Positions 7,715-14,343 of a DNA stretch of 64,000 nucleotides are shown in pieces (the first letter of the stretch is position 1; every line of letters starts with the position of its first letter). The DNA is from Dongia_B sp035539215 (GTDB taxonomy: Bacteria; Pseudomonadota; Alphaproteobacteria; Dongiales; Dongiaceae). A program made the position numbers and the translations under genes. The stretch spans positions 1 through 64,000 of the forward strand of contig DATLIX010000215.1 of the NCBI GenBank assembly GCA_035539215.1, read 5' to 3'. The notes beneath the pieces were generated by a model. It searched no databases. It saw only the letters and a program-made list of their open reading frames with translations, and had not been told where the DNA came from.

Positions 7715-8383
7715 TCAGTGCGCCATCGCTCCCGCCGCACCGTTTTTGCCGTTGGCCTTGCGGCCGCCATTCGGCAGCGCCTTGACACCAGCGTTTTCGC
7801 CCTGGCCCTTCTTCCATCCCGCCAGAAATGCATCATGCTCGGGCGTCTCTTCTGCATATTCGCAGACCGACATGGGCTTGGCCGCTTTGCCGGCGACATA
7901 GCCCTCGGCCTCGATCTGCTCAATCGTTGATGCAGGGCCAGTCTTCGCGTCCTCGATCGCCGTGGCGACGGTGCGGCCGTCCTTCATGACGCCGACATGG
8001 GCGAAGAGCGGCAGATCCATCAGCTTCGCCAGTTCATTGCGCCGGTTGGTCTCGCGGGCGATCTCGTCCGGGTCGCGCTTCAGCATCTGGATGTACCAGG
8101 TCAGATCGTCCGGATTGCCACCCTGCTTCTTGAAGTCCTTCAGATGCGCGCGGTAGATGCCGAGTTCGCTCGAGATCTCGGCTTGGGCGCGCTCACGCGT
8201 CGACTGATAGTTCTTCTCCAGCCGGACTGCCTTCTTGGCGAACTCCTTCATCTGGCTGGGGCTGAGCGCATTCGGCGCCGGCGGCTGGGCCGAAGCCGTC
8301 GGCTTGGCGGATTTGGCTTCCGGTTCCGGTTGCGTGGTGGTCGCGGACTTCTTGCTCCTGGGCTTGGGCAGTTTGGCGGCCAT
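7715..8383 (-). CDS. Two-domain protein, possibly GapR-like plus Rmf/CrpP-like
   Basis: 222 residues. Residues 1-40 are a low-complexity Pro/Lys/Ala tail. Residues 42-125 form a long helical region (MKEFAKKAVRLEKNY... then MLKRDPDEIARETNRRNEL) whose layout recalls GapR/DUF2312 nucleoid proteins of Alphaproteobacteria. Residues 155-195 resemble the small Rmf/CrpP fold (EGYVAGKAA, C-E-Y, DAFLAGWKKGQ). Both assignments rest on pattern resemblance. An architectural DNA- or RNA-binding role in replication is plausible. Confidence 0.5.
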   Translation of the reverse strand: MAAKLPKPRSKKSATTTQPEPEAKSAKPTASAQPPAPNALSPSQMKEFAKKAVRLEKNYQSTRERAQAEISSELGIYRAHLKDFKKQGGNPDDLTWYIQMLKRDPDEIARETNRRNELAKLMDLPLFAHVGVMKDGRTVATAIEDAKTGPASTIEQIEAEGYVAGKAAKPMSVCEYAEETPEHDAFLAGWKKGQGENAGVKALPNGGRKANGKNGAAGAMAH

Positions 8384-8513
8384 ATGACTCTCCTGAGAAA
8401 GGGATAGGTCGGCGGCTTGCTGCGATCGGGAAATGAATCAGGGCGCCCCAATCGCTGCTTGGTATGCCCGGTCGGCCGCCGATCGACCGCCGGATCGCGC
8501 GCCCGAAGATCAG

Positions 8514-8789
8514 TTATTCGATGAAATCGCCGACGGTGGAGAACTTGAACTGGCAGGCCTGGCTGTTCGCCGTGCCGTCCTGGTTGTTCCAGGCAGAGCC
8601 GCTGGCCTCGATCACGCAGACCTTGTCACCGGCGAGGCTGCCGCAAAGCGCCGCTGCGACGTCGCCAAGCGCATTCTTCGCCGCTTCCTCCGCGCTGCCG
8701 GCCGGGCAGTCACCAGTTGAAGCGAAGCCATCTTTCACGACCTCGGCCAGCTTCGAGGCGCGACCGGTTTTGTTATAAGACCAGGACAT
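8514..8789 (-). CDS. Small phage protein of unknown function
   Basis: 91 residues (MSWSYNKTGRASKLAEVVKDGF...). Three Cys residues and a hydrophilic composition; it resembles small conserved single-copy phage proteins that I cannot name. Separated from both neighbours by 130-230 bases in which I see only the short frame at 8926-9027 and a TTGACA-like box near 8812. Confidence 0.55.
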   Translation of the reverse strand: MSWSYNKTGRASKLAEVVKDGFASTGDCPAGSAEEAAKNALGDVAAALCGSLAGDKVCVIEASGSAWNNQDGTANSQACQFKFSTVGDFIE

Positions 8790-8925
8790 GTCCTGCTTTC
8801 CTTTCTATGGGTTGACAGAAGGTTGCCGGCCTTCCACCGGCTTGGCATCGGTGGCGCTGGGTCCTCAGACCACATCGCCGCATCATGGTCGGGGACCGGA
8901 TGCTTCCCCCTTGGATTTCTGAAAA

Positions 8926-9027
8926 TCAGATGCGGCTGATCCAGGCCGGCACGGCGAGCGTGATGACCCAGGAGGTGAAGGGAATCTTAATCCGGATGCT
9001 CGGGAGAAAGCCCGGTTTGCCGCTCAT
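8926..9027 (-). CDS. Possible 33-residue peptide
   Basis: MSGKPGFLPSIRIKIPFTSW... ending VPAWISRI. The ATG at 9027 overlaps the stop of the upstream gene (ATGA arrangement), the usual sign of coupling in this genome. Hydrophobic C-terminal half. Too short to assign; may be spurious. Confidence 0.3.
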   Translation of the reverse strand: MSGKPGFLPSIRIKIPFTSWVITLAVPAWISRI

Positions 9028-9779
9028 GCTGATGCCTCCATGGATTTCGGTGGGACGACGAGGTATCTGCTCTGGCGGATGCCAAGGGAGGCATCTCCTC
9101 GCCAACAAGCTGAAATCAAAACGAGCTGACCCCATCGAATGCCGAGATGGGCGCGCACGAAATGGAGAGCGCGCTGCCCCGTTAACTGCGTCTCTGACGG
9201 CTCATCATTCGAAGCATCGCGCGGAGGCGTGACTTCAAGGATGATTTCTGTCCAGGCGCGGAGAGGAAACCGACCGCAGATGCTGCGGCCAGCCAACAGC
9301 TTTCGCGCAAGACCACGATGCGGATCATGCTGGCGACGGCCAAAAATCTTCGGCCTATTAATCATCATCAGGACTGCAGCGACAAATCCCCACCCAAAGG
9401 CATCCATCTCGATTGGCCGAGACGAAAAGTGATCGATGCGCGGAGCAGATTCAAAGCGATCATCATGCTGAAAGGCGGCGCGCACTTCGGTATGAGTCTC
9501 TTTCTGCTCTAGAAGGAAGCCGGCGCGCCCCCCATGCGATTCAAATTCCACCCAGGTCCGAGGGGCCGGCAGAAATAGCAAGTCGTCGCAGATGCCAACC
9601 GTGTCGCGTCTCGCTTCCTCAACCTTGAATGCTAGGTTAGCTGCAACCCCAAGAACTGGAGTGACTTCAAAGCAGTGAATGTCATCGAGCTTACCGAGCA
9701 ACCCGCAGTTGTCGACGAATGTGCGCCGCTTTATTGGCAGCATCAGTTCGTTCGTGATTCGATGAGCGAGAGGAGTCAT
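9024..9779 (-). CDS. Phage protein of unknown function
   Basis: 251 residues (MTPLAHRITNELMLPIKRRTFVDNCGLLGKL...). The length and coupling to both neighbours support a real gene, but I recognise no domain. Phage genes opening with this type of N-terminus are frequent in the early left arm of alphaproteobacterial siphophages. Confidence 0.6.
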   Translation of the reverse strand: MTPLAHRITNELMLPIKRRTFVDNCGLLGKLDDIHCFEVTPVLGVAANLAFKVEEARRDTVGICDDLLFLPAPRTWVEFESHGGRAGFLLEQKETHTEVRAAFQHDDRFESAPRIDHFSSRPIEMDAFGWGFVAAVLMMINRPKIFGRRQHDPHRGLARKLLAGRSICGRFPLRAWTEIILEVTPPRDASNDEPSETQLTGQRALHFVRAHLGIRWGQLVLISACWRGDASLGIRQSRYLVVPPKSMEASA

Positions 9780-10159
9780 TACCCTACCTTCCTCTCGAAG
9801 ATCTGGGCGGCGATTTCGCGGAGGTCCGCCTCCATGCTCTGCTGACTGAGCGCTGCGGCAACGCGCGCTTGCAACCGGTCAAACATGGCGCGACCAACAT
9901 CGCCGCCAAAGATGTGCATGAAGAACCAGGGACCGAGCAGGTTGGAGACCTCGGCAATGCGCCAGCTGGTCGGATCGCAATATCCGTTCAGCCAGTTGTC
10001 GAGTGTCTTCCGGTCGATATGAGCGGTCGAGATGATCTGCTCTTTCGTCCAGTGGCCGCTCTGCAGCGCAAGCCGGAGCGCGGCAGCGATGCGGGCGCGA
10101 TGCTCGTCACGGCATTGCCGCGGGTTCGGTAAAACTTTCCCGGTATTGGGGTAGGACAT
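9779..10159 (-). CDS. Helix-turn-helix early protein
   Basis: 126 residues from the ATG at 10159; an upstream extension of the frame is Arg-rich, has no ribosome-binding site and is rejected. Residues 20-75 contain a helix-turn-helix pattern (HWTKEQIISTAHIDRKTLDNWLNGYCDPTSWRI). The stop overlaps the next start. As the first gene of the main leftward block after Cro it may be a delayed-early regulator. Confidence 0.6.
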   Translation of the reverse strand: MSYPNTGKVLPNPRQCRDEHRARIAAALRLALQSGHWTKEQIISTAHIDRKTLDNWLNGYCDPTSWRIAEVSNLLGPWFFMHIFGGDVGRAMFDRLQARVAAALSQQSMEADLREIAAQIFERKVG

Positions 10160-10286
10160 TTCGGCTCTCTCCGTCGCATGATTTTCACGCGATGAGAGGG
10201 CTCGGTGTCTTGGAATGGCTCGCGGTTCTCGAAGCGGACGCGCATTCGGCCGGCGTTGGAGCGCCTGCCGATCGATAGAGGTGCGG

Positions 10287-10391
10287 ATGACTGTTGAAGC
10301 AGCCATTAAAGCACCCTTCGGAAAACGGCGGTGCTTGGGAGCGAGCCTAGCAGGGCTCGCAGTGCAACCGCCGGAAGGGAGAGGAAAATGA
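10287..10391 (+). CDS. Possible 34-residue peptide
   Basis: MTVEAAIKAPFGKRRCLGAS... on the plus strand, with GAGGTGCGG just before the ATG and an ATGA overlap with the following small gene. It lies in a plus-strand island between two minus-strand genes. No known domain. Confidence 0.4.
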   Translation: MTVEAAIKAPFGKRRCLGASLAGLAVQPPEGRGK

Positions 10392-10639
10392 TGCGGAAAT
10401 TCAAAGAGCGCGCTGAGGCCCTCGCGGCGCAGATCATCTTAACGCAGCTTCTCGCCCATGCCTTCCATGGCAACCCGAAATTTGCCAAGACCTTCACGCA
10501 GGGCGTAGAGCACTCAATCGACAACTTCCAATTTCGCAATGGCTGGGCGCCCAGCGACGAGATGCGCGGACGTGAATACATGCGCATCGCCGCCGACGAG
10601 ATCATTGGTCCGGCCCTTCCGACGAAGAAACAGCGCTGA
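10388..10639 (+). CDS. Small early protein of unknown function
   Basis: 83 residues (MMRKFKERAEALAAQIILTQLL...), with GAGAGGAAA before the start. It overlaps the 3' end of the convergent Cro-like gene by 38 bases, so the two transcripts are antisense there. Largely helical. The domain family is not recognised. Confidence 0.55.
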   Translation: MMRKFKERAEALAAQIILTQLLAHAFHGNPKFAKTFTQGVEHSIDNFQFRNGWAPSDEMRGREYMRIAADEIIGPALPTKKQR

Positions 10640-10853
10640 TCTCCATCGCGACTTCGCCGGCAGACGGCTGGAAGTCCGACGGAATGATCGTCTCCAACTT
10701 GCGCAGCGTTTTGCTCTCGGGATTCCAGCTATCCCTGTCGAGATCGCGAATGGAACTCTCGCGAAGTCCTGCTTCGCGAGCGAGTTTGCTCAGTGTCCAG
10801 CCACGGCTGACACGGAACGCTCTGATCTTCTCAATGGACTTGGCAATGAACAT
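10602..10853 (-). CDS. Cro-like helix-turn-helix regulator
   Basis: 83 residues from the ATG at 10853. Residues 5-60 form an XRE-type helix-turn-helix (IEKIRAFRVSRGWTLSKLAREAGLRESSIRDLDRD). A strong promoter (10889-10861) ends seven bases before this ATG, so the message is probably leaderless; the in-frame upstream ATG lies within the -10 box. Divergent from the CI-like repressor, as Cro is in lambdoid phages. Confidence 0.75.
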   Translation of the reverse strand: MFIAKSIEKIRAFRVSRGWTLSKLAREAGLRESSIRDLDRDSWNPESKTLRKLETIIPSDFQPSAGEVAMEISAVSSSEGPDQ

Positions 10854-10860
10854 GACCCGC

Positions 10861-10889
10861 ATAATCGCGTCATATCGCGATGCTGTCAA
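10861..10889 (-). promoter_or_regulatory. Leftward early promoter (for the Cro-like gene)
   Basis: On the minus strand TTGACA (10889-10884), a 17-nt spacer and GATTAT (10866-10861). An 18-bp operator (10864-10881) fills the space between the two boxes, so repressor binding would occlude RNA polymerase. Confidence 0.7.
10864..10881. promoter_or_regulatory. Repressor operator, left copy 1
   Basis: ATCGCG-TCATAT-CGCGAT, a perfect 6-bp inverted repeat with 6-bp spacer, inside the Cro-like promoter. The same arrangement recurs at 12089-12106 and, with mismatches, at 10895, 10911 and 12122. Confidence 0.7.
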
Positions 10890-10894
10890 ATTAA

Positions 10895-10928
10895 ATCGCG
10901 TTACTTCGCGCACGCGATAAAGCGCGAA
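10895..10928. promoter_or_regulatory. Repressor operators, left copies 2 and 3
   Basis: Two overlapping variants: ATCGCG-TTACTT-CGCGCA (10895-10912) and CACGCG-ATAAAG-CGCGAA (10911-10928). Both keep the CGCG-N8-CGCG-type core. A perfect 7-bp inverted repeat ATCGCGT-N10-ACGCGAT (10895-10918) also spans them. They lie upstream of the CI-like start, suited to autoregulation. Confidence 0.55.
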
Positions 10929-10934
10929 CCACGT

Positions 10935-10940
10935 TAAAAT
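10935..10940 (+). promoter_or_regulatory. -10 box of the repressor promoter
   Basis: TAAAAT six bases before the ATG at 10946, with no good -35 box 16-18 bases upstream (an operator occupies that position). Suggests a leaderless transcript and a weak or activated promoter similar to lambda PRM. Confidence 0.4.
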
Positions 10941-10945
10941 GCGAC

Positions 10946-11914
10946 ATGCCCGAAAAGAATCGAGGAATTAGCGCGATAGAGCGCAGATTGGCCCTGAAGA
11001 AATTCTTCGCCGTCCAGCGAAAGGCGGGAAGGGGTTCCCAGAATGCTATTTGCGTCCGGGCTAAGGTCTCTGCGTCGACTGTTCGGGACTTCCTCAAGGG
11101 CAAAACCCTGAGCATGCAGGTGGAGACCTATGACAAGCTGTCGAGGTCCGAGGGTGTGCCGATGCATGTATTGCTCGGCGAAGATGCGCCAGCCGATGGC
11201 GCGCCGCAGCCAATGCCGCCCAGTGCCGTAGGAAAATTGATCGCCGATCGAGCCGAGGCACTCGGCTACGAGCTCGACACCCTGTCTCTCGGCATTGGGA
11301 GACATGAAACCTATTTGCGAGAATATATTAATAATTCCATGTCCACAGTCCTACCCGAAGAGGAGGGAATTAAACTTGCCGGTCTATTAGGCCTGGAGCC
11401 CTCTGATCTTCGCAAACAAGATCTTGGGGATGTGGATACGATGGAACGGAGTTCGTCAAAATCTGATATATTTCAGCATATTATGCGCAGGGGAGACTTT
11501 GATCTAACCCTGACGAGAGAGGTGGACATGGCCACCAACGATCTGCCGGTCTTCGGCTCGGTGAAGGGCAGTTTCGACGGTGCGGAGATCGATTATCAAA
11601 ATCCTGTCATGTATGTCGAACGGCCAGCGCGCCTAGCCGGCGTCGAGAAAGCGGCAGGTTTGCTCGTTGCCTTCGAAAGCATGCTGCCAAGGTTTCGGCC
11701 TGGCGAGACGGTTATCCTTGATCCGAGGCTGCCGGCGCGAGCGGGCGACGATGTCGTCGTCGAGCTGCAGGATCATCTGGCCATCGTGAAGCAATTCGTC
11801 CGCAAGACGGACACCTATGTCGAATTGCTCCAATTGAACCCCGAACAATCTGTCAAGATCGACCGCGCGAAAGTCGTGGGCATCTATAAGATCACCGATC
11901 TCCGCATGATTTGA
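10946..11914 (+). CDS. CI-like repressor (double helix-turn-helix, S24 peptidase-type)
   Basis: 322 residues. Residues 28-70 contain one helix-turn-helix (SQNAICVRAKVSASTVRDFLKG) and residues 95-157 look like a second XRE-like domain (GYELDTLSLGIGRHETYLREYI). Residues 198-320 form an S24/LexA-type domain with Ser in ESMLPRF (245) and Lys in IVKQF (282). Where LexA has its Ala-Gly cleavage site, this protein has LPVFGSVKGS (Lys-Gly), so self-cleavage is uncertain. It probably maintains lysogeny through the ATCGCG-type operators. The middle of the gene (about 11310-11520) is clearly AT-richer than the ends. Confidence 0.85.
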   Translation: MPEKNRGISAIERRLALKKFFAVQRKAGRGSQNAICVRAKVSASTVRDFLKGKTLSMQVETYDKLSRSEGVPMHVLLGEDAPADGAPQPMPPSAVGKLIADRAEALGYELDTLSLGIGRHETYLREYINNSMSTVLPEEEGIKLAGLLGLEPSDLRKQDLGDVDTMERSSSKSDIFQHIMRRGDFDLTLTREVDMATNDLPVFGSVKGSFDGAEIDYQNPVMYVERPARLAGVEKAAGLLVAFESMLPRFRPGETVILDPRLPARAGDDVVVELQDHLAIVKQFVRKTDTYVELLQLNPEQSVKIDRAKVVGIYKITDLRMI

Positions 11915-12088
11915 GGTGCCGGGGCGGAGAGAGAGTTGAGCTCCCCGTCCCGCCTATTTCCCCTTCTCTGAGCGCGAAAAGGCGCGAGTGGCGAAAATTT
12001 TTCGCGCCGATGGCGCGCGCCATTCCCCTTTTATCACAGGGAATTGAGCACCGTTTCCTGTCCCTTGGCCGCCTCGCGCCTCCCCTAT

Positions 12089-12106
12089 ATCGCGTTATGT
12101 CGCGAT
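12089..12106. promoter_or_regulatory. Repressor operator, right copy 1
   Basis: ATCGCG-TTATGT-CGCGAT, the same perfect dyad and 6-bp spacing as the left operator at 10864-10881. It overlaps the CTATAT hexamer (12085-12090) that could be the -10 box of the rightward promoter. Confidence 0.7.
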
Positions 12107-12121
12107 TTCTCGCTTGACTGG

Positions 12122-12139
12122 ATCGCGATTTGACGCGAC
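12122..12139. promoter_or_regulatory. Repressor operator, right copy 2
   Basis: ATCGCG-ATTTGA-CGCGAC, one mismatch from a perfect dyad, centred 33 bases (about three helical turns) downstream of the first right operator. The spacing is suited to cooperative binding on one face of the helix. Confidence 0.6.
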
Positions 12140-12148
12140 TGTTGGTCA

Positions 12149-12258
12149 CCGGCGGTCAAGCGCCGGCTTCATGGAAACCAGCCTTACCCCCGAGGTCACC
12201 ATGAACTGAAGTCCCCAGCCCCGGCGCGTCCATCCCCCGCGCCGGGGTCCCTGGGGAC
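12149..12258 (+). promoter_or_regulatory. Structured leader of the rightward operon
   Basis: First a CCGGCG/CGCCGG hairpin (12149-12166), then the open frame METSLTPEVTMN (12171-12209), then a long stem: GTCCCCAG (12211-12218) pairs with CTGGGGAC (12251-12258) and CCCCGGCGCG (12219-12228) pairs with CGCGCCGGGG (12238-12247), 18 paired bases with a 3-base bulge and 9-base loop. There is no T tract, so it is not a standard terminator. It ends 25 bases before the first gene and could control translation, RNA stability or antitermination. Confidence 0.5.
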
Positions 12259-12283
12259 AGGGACGGGGGAGGGAAACGGGAAA

Positions 12284-12511
12284 ATGGCGACTTGCACCAC
12301 CCAGACAACGGGGCCGGTCATGGCCCGGGCCAGCCAGATCCTCCAATCGCCGGCCAGCGTCGCGCTCGAAAGCCTCGGGCACTTCGCGCTTCATCTCAGC
12401 ATCGAAGAGACCGCCAACCTGCTGCATGAGCTGCCGCGGGCCCTGGAAGCGGCGCGCCGGCTCGAGGCGCAGCGCCTGGCGCGGGTCGAAGCCGCGGGAG
12501 CCGTCGCATGA
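12284..12511 (+). CDS. First rightward early protein, unknown
   Basis: 75 residues with a helical, Ala/Glu/Arg-rich C-terminus. The start ATG follows GGGAAACGGGAAA; an internal ATG at 12320 is an alternative. Four-base overlap with the next gene. Its position behind the leader makes it the most promptly expressed gene of the arm. No known domain. Confidence 0.5.
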   Translation: MATCTTQTTGPVMARASQILQSPASVALESLGHFALHLSIEETANLLHELPRALEAARRLEAQRLARVEAAGAVA

Positions 12512-12711
12512 TTAGCGCAATGACGAGCGCCGAAGGGCGCATCACCGAGGCGAAGACCTATCTCAACCGGCAGGGCGAGCCGCGCATCCAGCTTACCGCT
12601 AGCCGAGATCTCACGATCTTTCTCGACGTTCCGGATGCCCTGCAGCTTATCAAGATCCTGAGCGATGCCGTCGTCACCGCGCAGGCGCTCAAGCCCGAGG
12701 TGGCTGCATGA
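12508..12711 (+). CDS. Small early protein of unknown function
   Basis: 67 residues (MISAMTSAEGRITEAKTYLNRQGEPRIQL...). Alternating hydrophobic pattern suggesting a small alpha/beta fold. Coupled by four-base overlaps on both sides. Confidence 0.55.
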   Translation: MISAMTSAEGRITEAKTYLNRQGEPRIQLTASRDLTIFLDVPDALQLIKILSDAVVTAQALKPEVAA

Positions 12712-13103
12712 TCAGCTATGTCGACTGCCTCCATTCCTCCTATGACGGCAAGATCCCGCAGGCCGAGATGATCGCAGCCCGCGCCAAGGATGCCGAGCTG
12801 GCGCGGCGCGTTCGCGGCCACGGCGAGCAGCTCTATCGCACCCTCGAAAACCTGACCGACCGGCTTCGGCAGATCGGCGGTGCCAGTAATGCTTCCTTCA
12901 TCGCCGAGGCCGAGCAGACCTTGCGCGAGGCCGTCGCCGAACCGGTGACGGAGGCCGATCGGCCGATCGAGGCGGAGATGCTGAGGGCGCTGCAGGCGGC
13001 AGAAAGCTTCATCTCCGGCTTCGAGGATAACGCGCTGCAGGAAGGCATCCCCGCCCTGCTCTCGCAGATCCAGCGGGCCACCGCGCGGGCGGGTGGCCTA
13101 TGA
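12708..13103 (+). CDS. Helical early protein of unknown function
   Basis: 131 residues, strongly helical and Ala/Glu/Arg-rich, overlapping the sigma-factor gene by four bases. Directly upstream of a sigma gene, so an anti-sigma or partner role is possible, but I see no anti-sigma motif. Confidence 0.55.
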   Translation: MISYVDCLHSSYDGKIPQAEMIAARAKDAELARRVRGHGEQLYRTLENLTDRLRQIGGASNASFIAEAEQTLREAVAEPVTEADRPIEAEMLRALQAAESFISGFEDNALQEGIPALLSQIQRATARAGGL

Positions 13104-13585
13104 CCGCGCCCTTCAACGACGGGCTGCTCGCCGCCATGCCGATGCTGTTCGCGGCGGCGATGAAGCTTACCCGCAACCGGTCCGCCGCTGAGGATCTGCT
13201 GCAGGACACACTCGAGCGGGCGCTCCGCCATGAGGAATCATTCAAGCCCGGGACCAACCTCGCTGCATGGCTCTTTGTCATCCTGAAGAACGGCTTCATC
13301 AACGATAGCCGCAAGGCAGCGCGTCGGCCGACCGTCCAACTTGATCCGGATCTGTCGCCAGCAGCCGTCATCTCTCCGGCCCGGCAGGAAGATGCGGTCT
13401 TCGTCAGCGAGATTATGGCTGGCTCGGCCAGGTTTCCCATGGAACGCCGTGTCGCATTCTATCTGGCCGGTGAGGGCGAGAAATACGAGACGATTGCTGA
13501 GATCCAACAGGTGCCGGTCGGGACCGTGCGATCGCGCATTTCCCGCACGCGCAGCGATTTGATGGCCTGGGCGGAGGGCTGCTGA
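13100..13585 (+). CDS. ECF-type RNA polymerase sigma factor
   Basis: 161 residues. Region 2 is clear at residues 10-75 (AMKLTRNRSAAEDLLQDTLERALRHEESF, then LAAWLFVILKNGFINDSRK), and region 4 at about 118-155 with the helix-turn-helix ETIAEIQQVPVGTVRSRISRTRSDL. The length matches group 4 (ECF) sigma factors. It would redirect host RNA polymerase to phage or host promoters. Unusual in a phage early operon; no dedicated anti-sigma factor is evident. Confidence 0.85.
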   Translation: MTAPFNDGLLAAMPMLFAAAMKLTRNRSAAEDLLQDTLERALRHEESFKPGTNLAAWLFVILKNGFINDSRKAARRPTVQLDPDLSPAAVISPARQEDAVFVSEIMAGSARFPMERRVAFYLAGEGEKYETIAEIQQVPVGTVRSRISRTRSDLMAWAEGC

Positions 13586-13723
13586 ATGCTGCGTCTTGTC
13601 AACTGGCTCTGGGCACCGATCCACAATCCCGGCCTCGCCTTCATCTTCCGCATCATGGTCGGGTCGTTCTTCCTCGACGCGACGTGGCTCGCCTTGAAGA
13701 TCTTCGTGCTGGGCGGTCGATGA
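13586..13723 (+). CDS. Small membrane protein (45 aa)
   Basis: MLRLVNWLWAPIHNPG... with a hydrophobic stretch (GLAFIFRIMVGSFFLDATWLA). The ATG follows the sigma stop directly and the stop overlaps the next start (TGATG). One transmembrane helix likely. Function unknown. Confidence 0.5.
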   Translation: MLRLVNWLWAPIHNPGLAFIFRIMVGSFFLDATWLALKIFVLGGR

Positions 13724-13863
13724 TGGATGAGATCGGCGTCCGTAAACCCGCCAATGAGAATGCCGCGCGGCCGAGTGCGGCGCCCTTCTACTTTTGGCTG
13801 CTGGTGGCCTTCTTCGTCAGCGTGTTCGGCGCGCTGGCACTGCTAAGAGAGGTGTTCGGATGA
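13723..13863 (+). CDS. Small membrane protein (46 aa)
   Basis: MDEIGVRKPANENAARPS... followed by a hydrophobic helix (FYFWLLVAFFVSVFGALAL). ATG overlaps the previous stop and its stop overlaps the next ATG. Single-pass membrane peptide of unknown role. Confidence 0.5.
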   Translation: MDEIGVRKPANENAARPSAAPFYFWLLVAFFVSVFGALALLREVFG

Positions 13864-14099
13864 GTACTATCTCGCGCGTCAAGCTCAATGATCTCAAGCC
13901 GGGCGACCAGCTGGTCGCCGATAACGGCTTCACCCGCATCGAAGGCGGCGTTCATACCGTCTATGAAGTCGAAGGCCGCGACGGTACGCCGTATTACGCC
14001 ATCAAATGCGCCTCGGGCTGGCATGACCTCGCTGGCCAGGAGGGCGATGACGGCTATCTCATCGGCCTGACGCGTGCCGCCGGCATGCAGGTGCACTGA
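13860..14099 (+). CDS. DLxPGDQ protein, tandem paralog 1
   Basis: 79 residues. Shares with the next protein the pattern KLNDLKPGDQ, GFT, VYEVEGRDG, AIK, DLAGQ and YLIGLT, so the two are tandem paralogs. A short all-beta domain is likely. Function unknown. Confidence 0.55.
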   Translation: MSTISRVKLNDLKPGDQLVADNGFTRIEGGVHTVYEVEGRDGTPYYAIKCASGWHDLAGQEGDDGYLIGLTRAAGMQVH

Positions 14100-14100
14100 G

Positions 14101-14343
14101 ATGCGGCAGATCAAGCTCGAAGACCTGACGCCCGGCGATCAGATCATGATGGCGGAGGGCTTCAGCCATACGCCGCAGGGTCTTTATGTCGTCCATGCCG
14201 TCGAGGACGTCTGCGGCGAGCGCCAGCTGGCGATCCGGGTCCGCAGCTGGTGGAGCTATCTTGCCGATCAGACCGATGCCGAGGGCTTTGTCATCGGCAT
14301 GACGCCGCCCGCCTTGGCGCTCTACGCGGGTGCCGGCATATGA
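14101..14343 (+). CDS. DLxPGDQ protein, tandem paralog 2
   Basis: 80 residues starting one base after the previous stop. Aligns over its whole length with the upstream paralog (KLEDLTPGDQ, GFSHTPQGLYVVHAVED, AIRVRSWWSYLADQ, FVIGMT). Probably a recent but well-diverged duplication. Confidence 0.55.
   Translation: MRQIKLEDLTPGDQIMMAEGFSHTPQGLYVVHAVEDVCGERQLAIRVRSWWSYLADQTDAEGFVIGMTPPALALYAGAGI

Larger units (their letters stand above)
11915..12283 (+). other. Intergenic control region of the rightward operon
   Basis: A 369-base region with no substantial gene. It holds a GCGAAAA/TTTTCGC hairpin after the repressor gene (about 11991-12005), a weak operator-like AGCGCG-AAAAGG-CGCGAG (11971-11988), two good operators, a -10-like CTATAT (12085-12090), a 12-codon open frame and a very strong hairpin just before the first gene. 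It is the likely rightward early promoter and leader. Confidence 0.6.

Noticed and set aside
10306..10605. 99-residue minus-strand open frame
   Set aside because: Overlaps the better supported plus-strand pair with ribosome-binding sites; composition Arg/Ser/Leu-rich as in shadows.
11991..12005. Terminator after the repressor gene
   Set aside because: GCGAAAA/TTTTCGC is a neat dyad but has a one-base loop and no following T tract; it may be a regulator site but is not called as a terminator.
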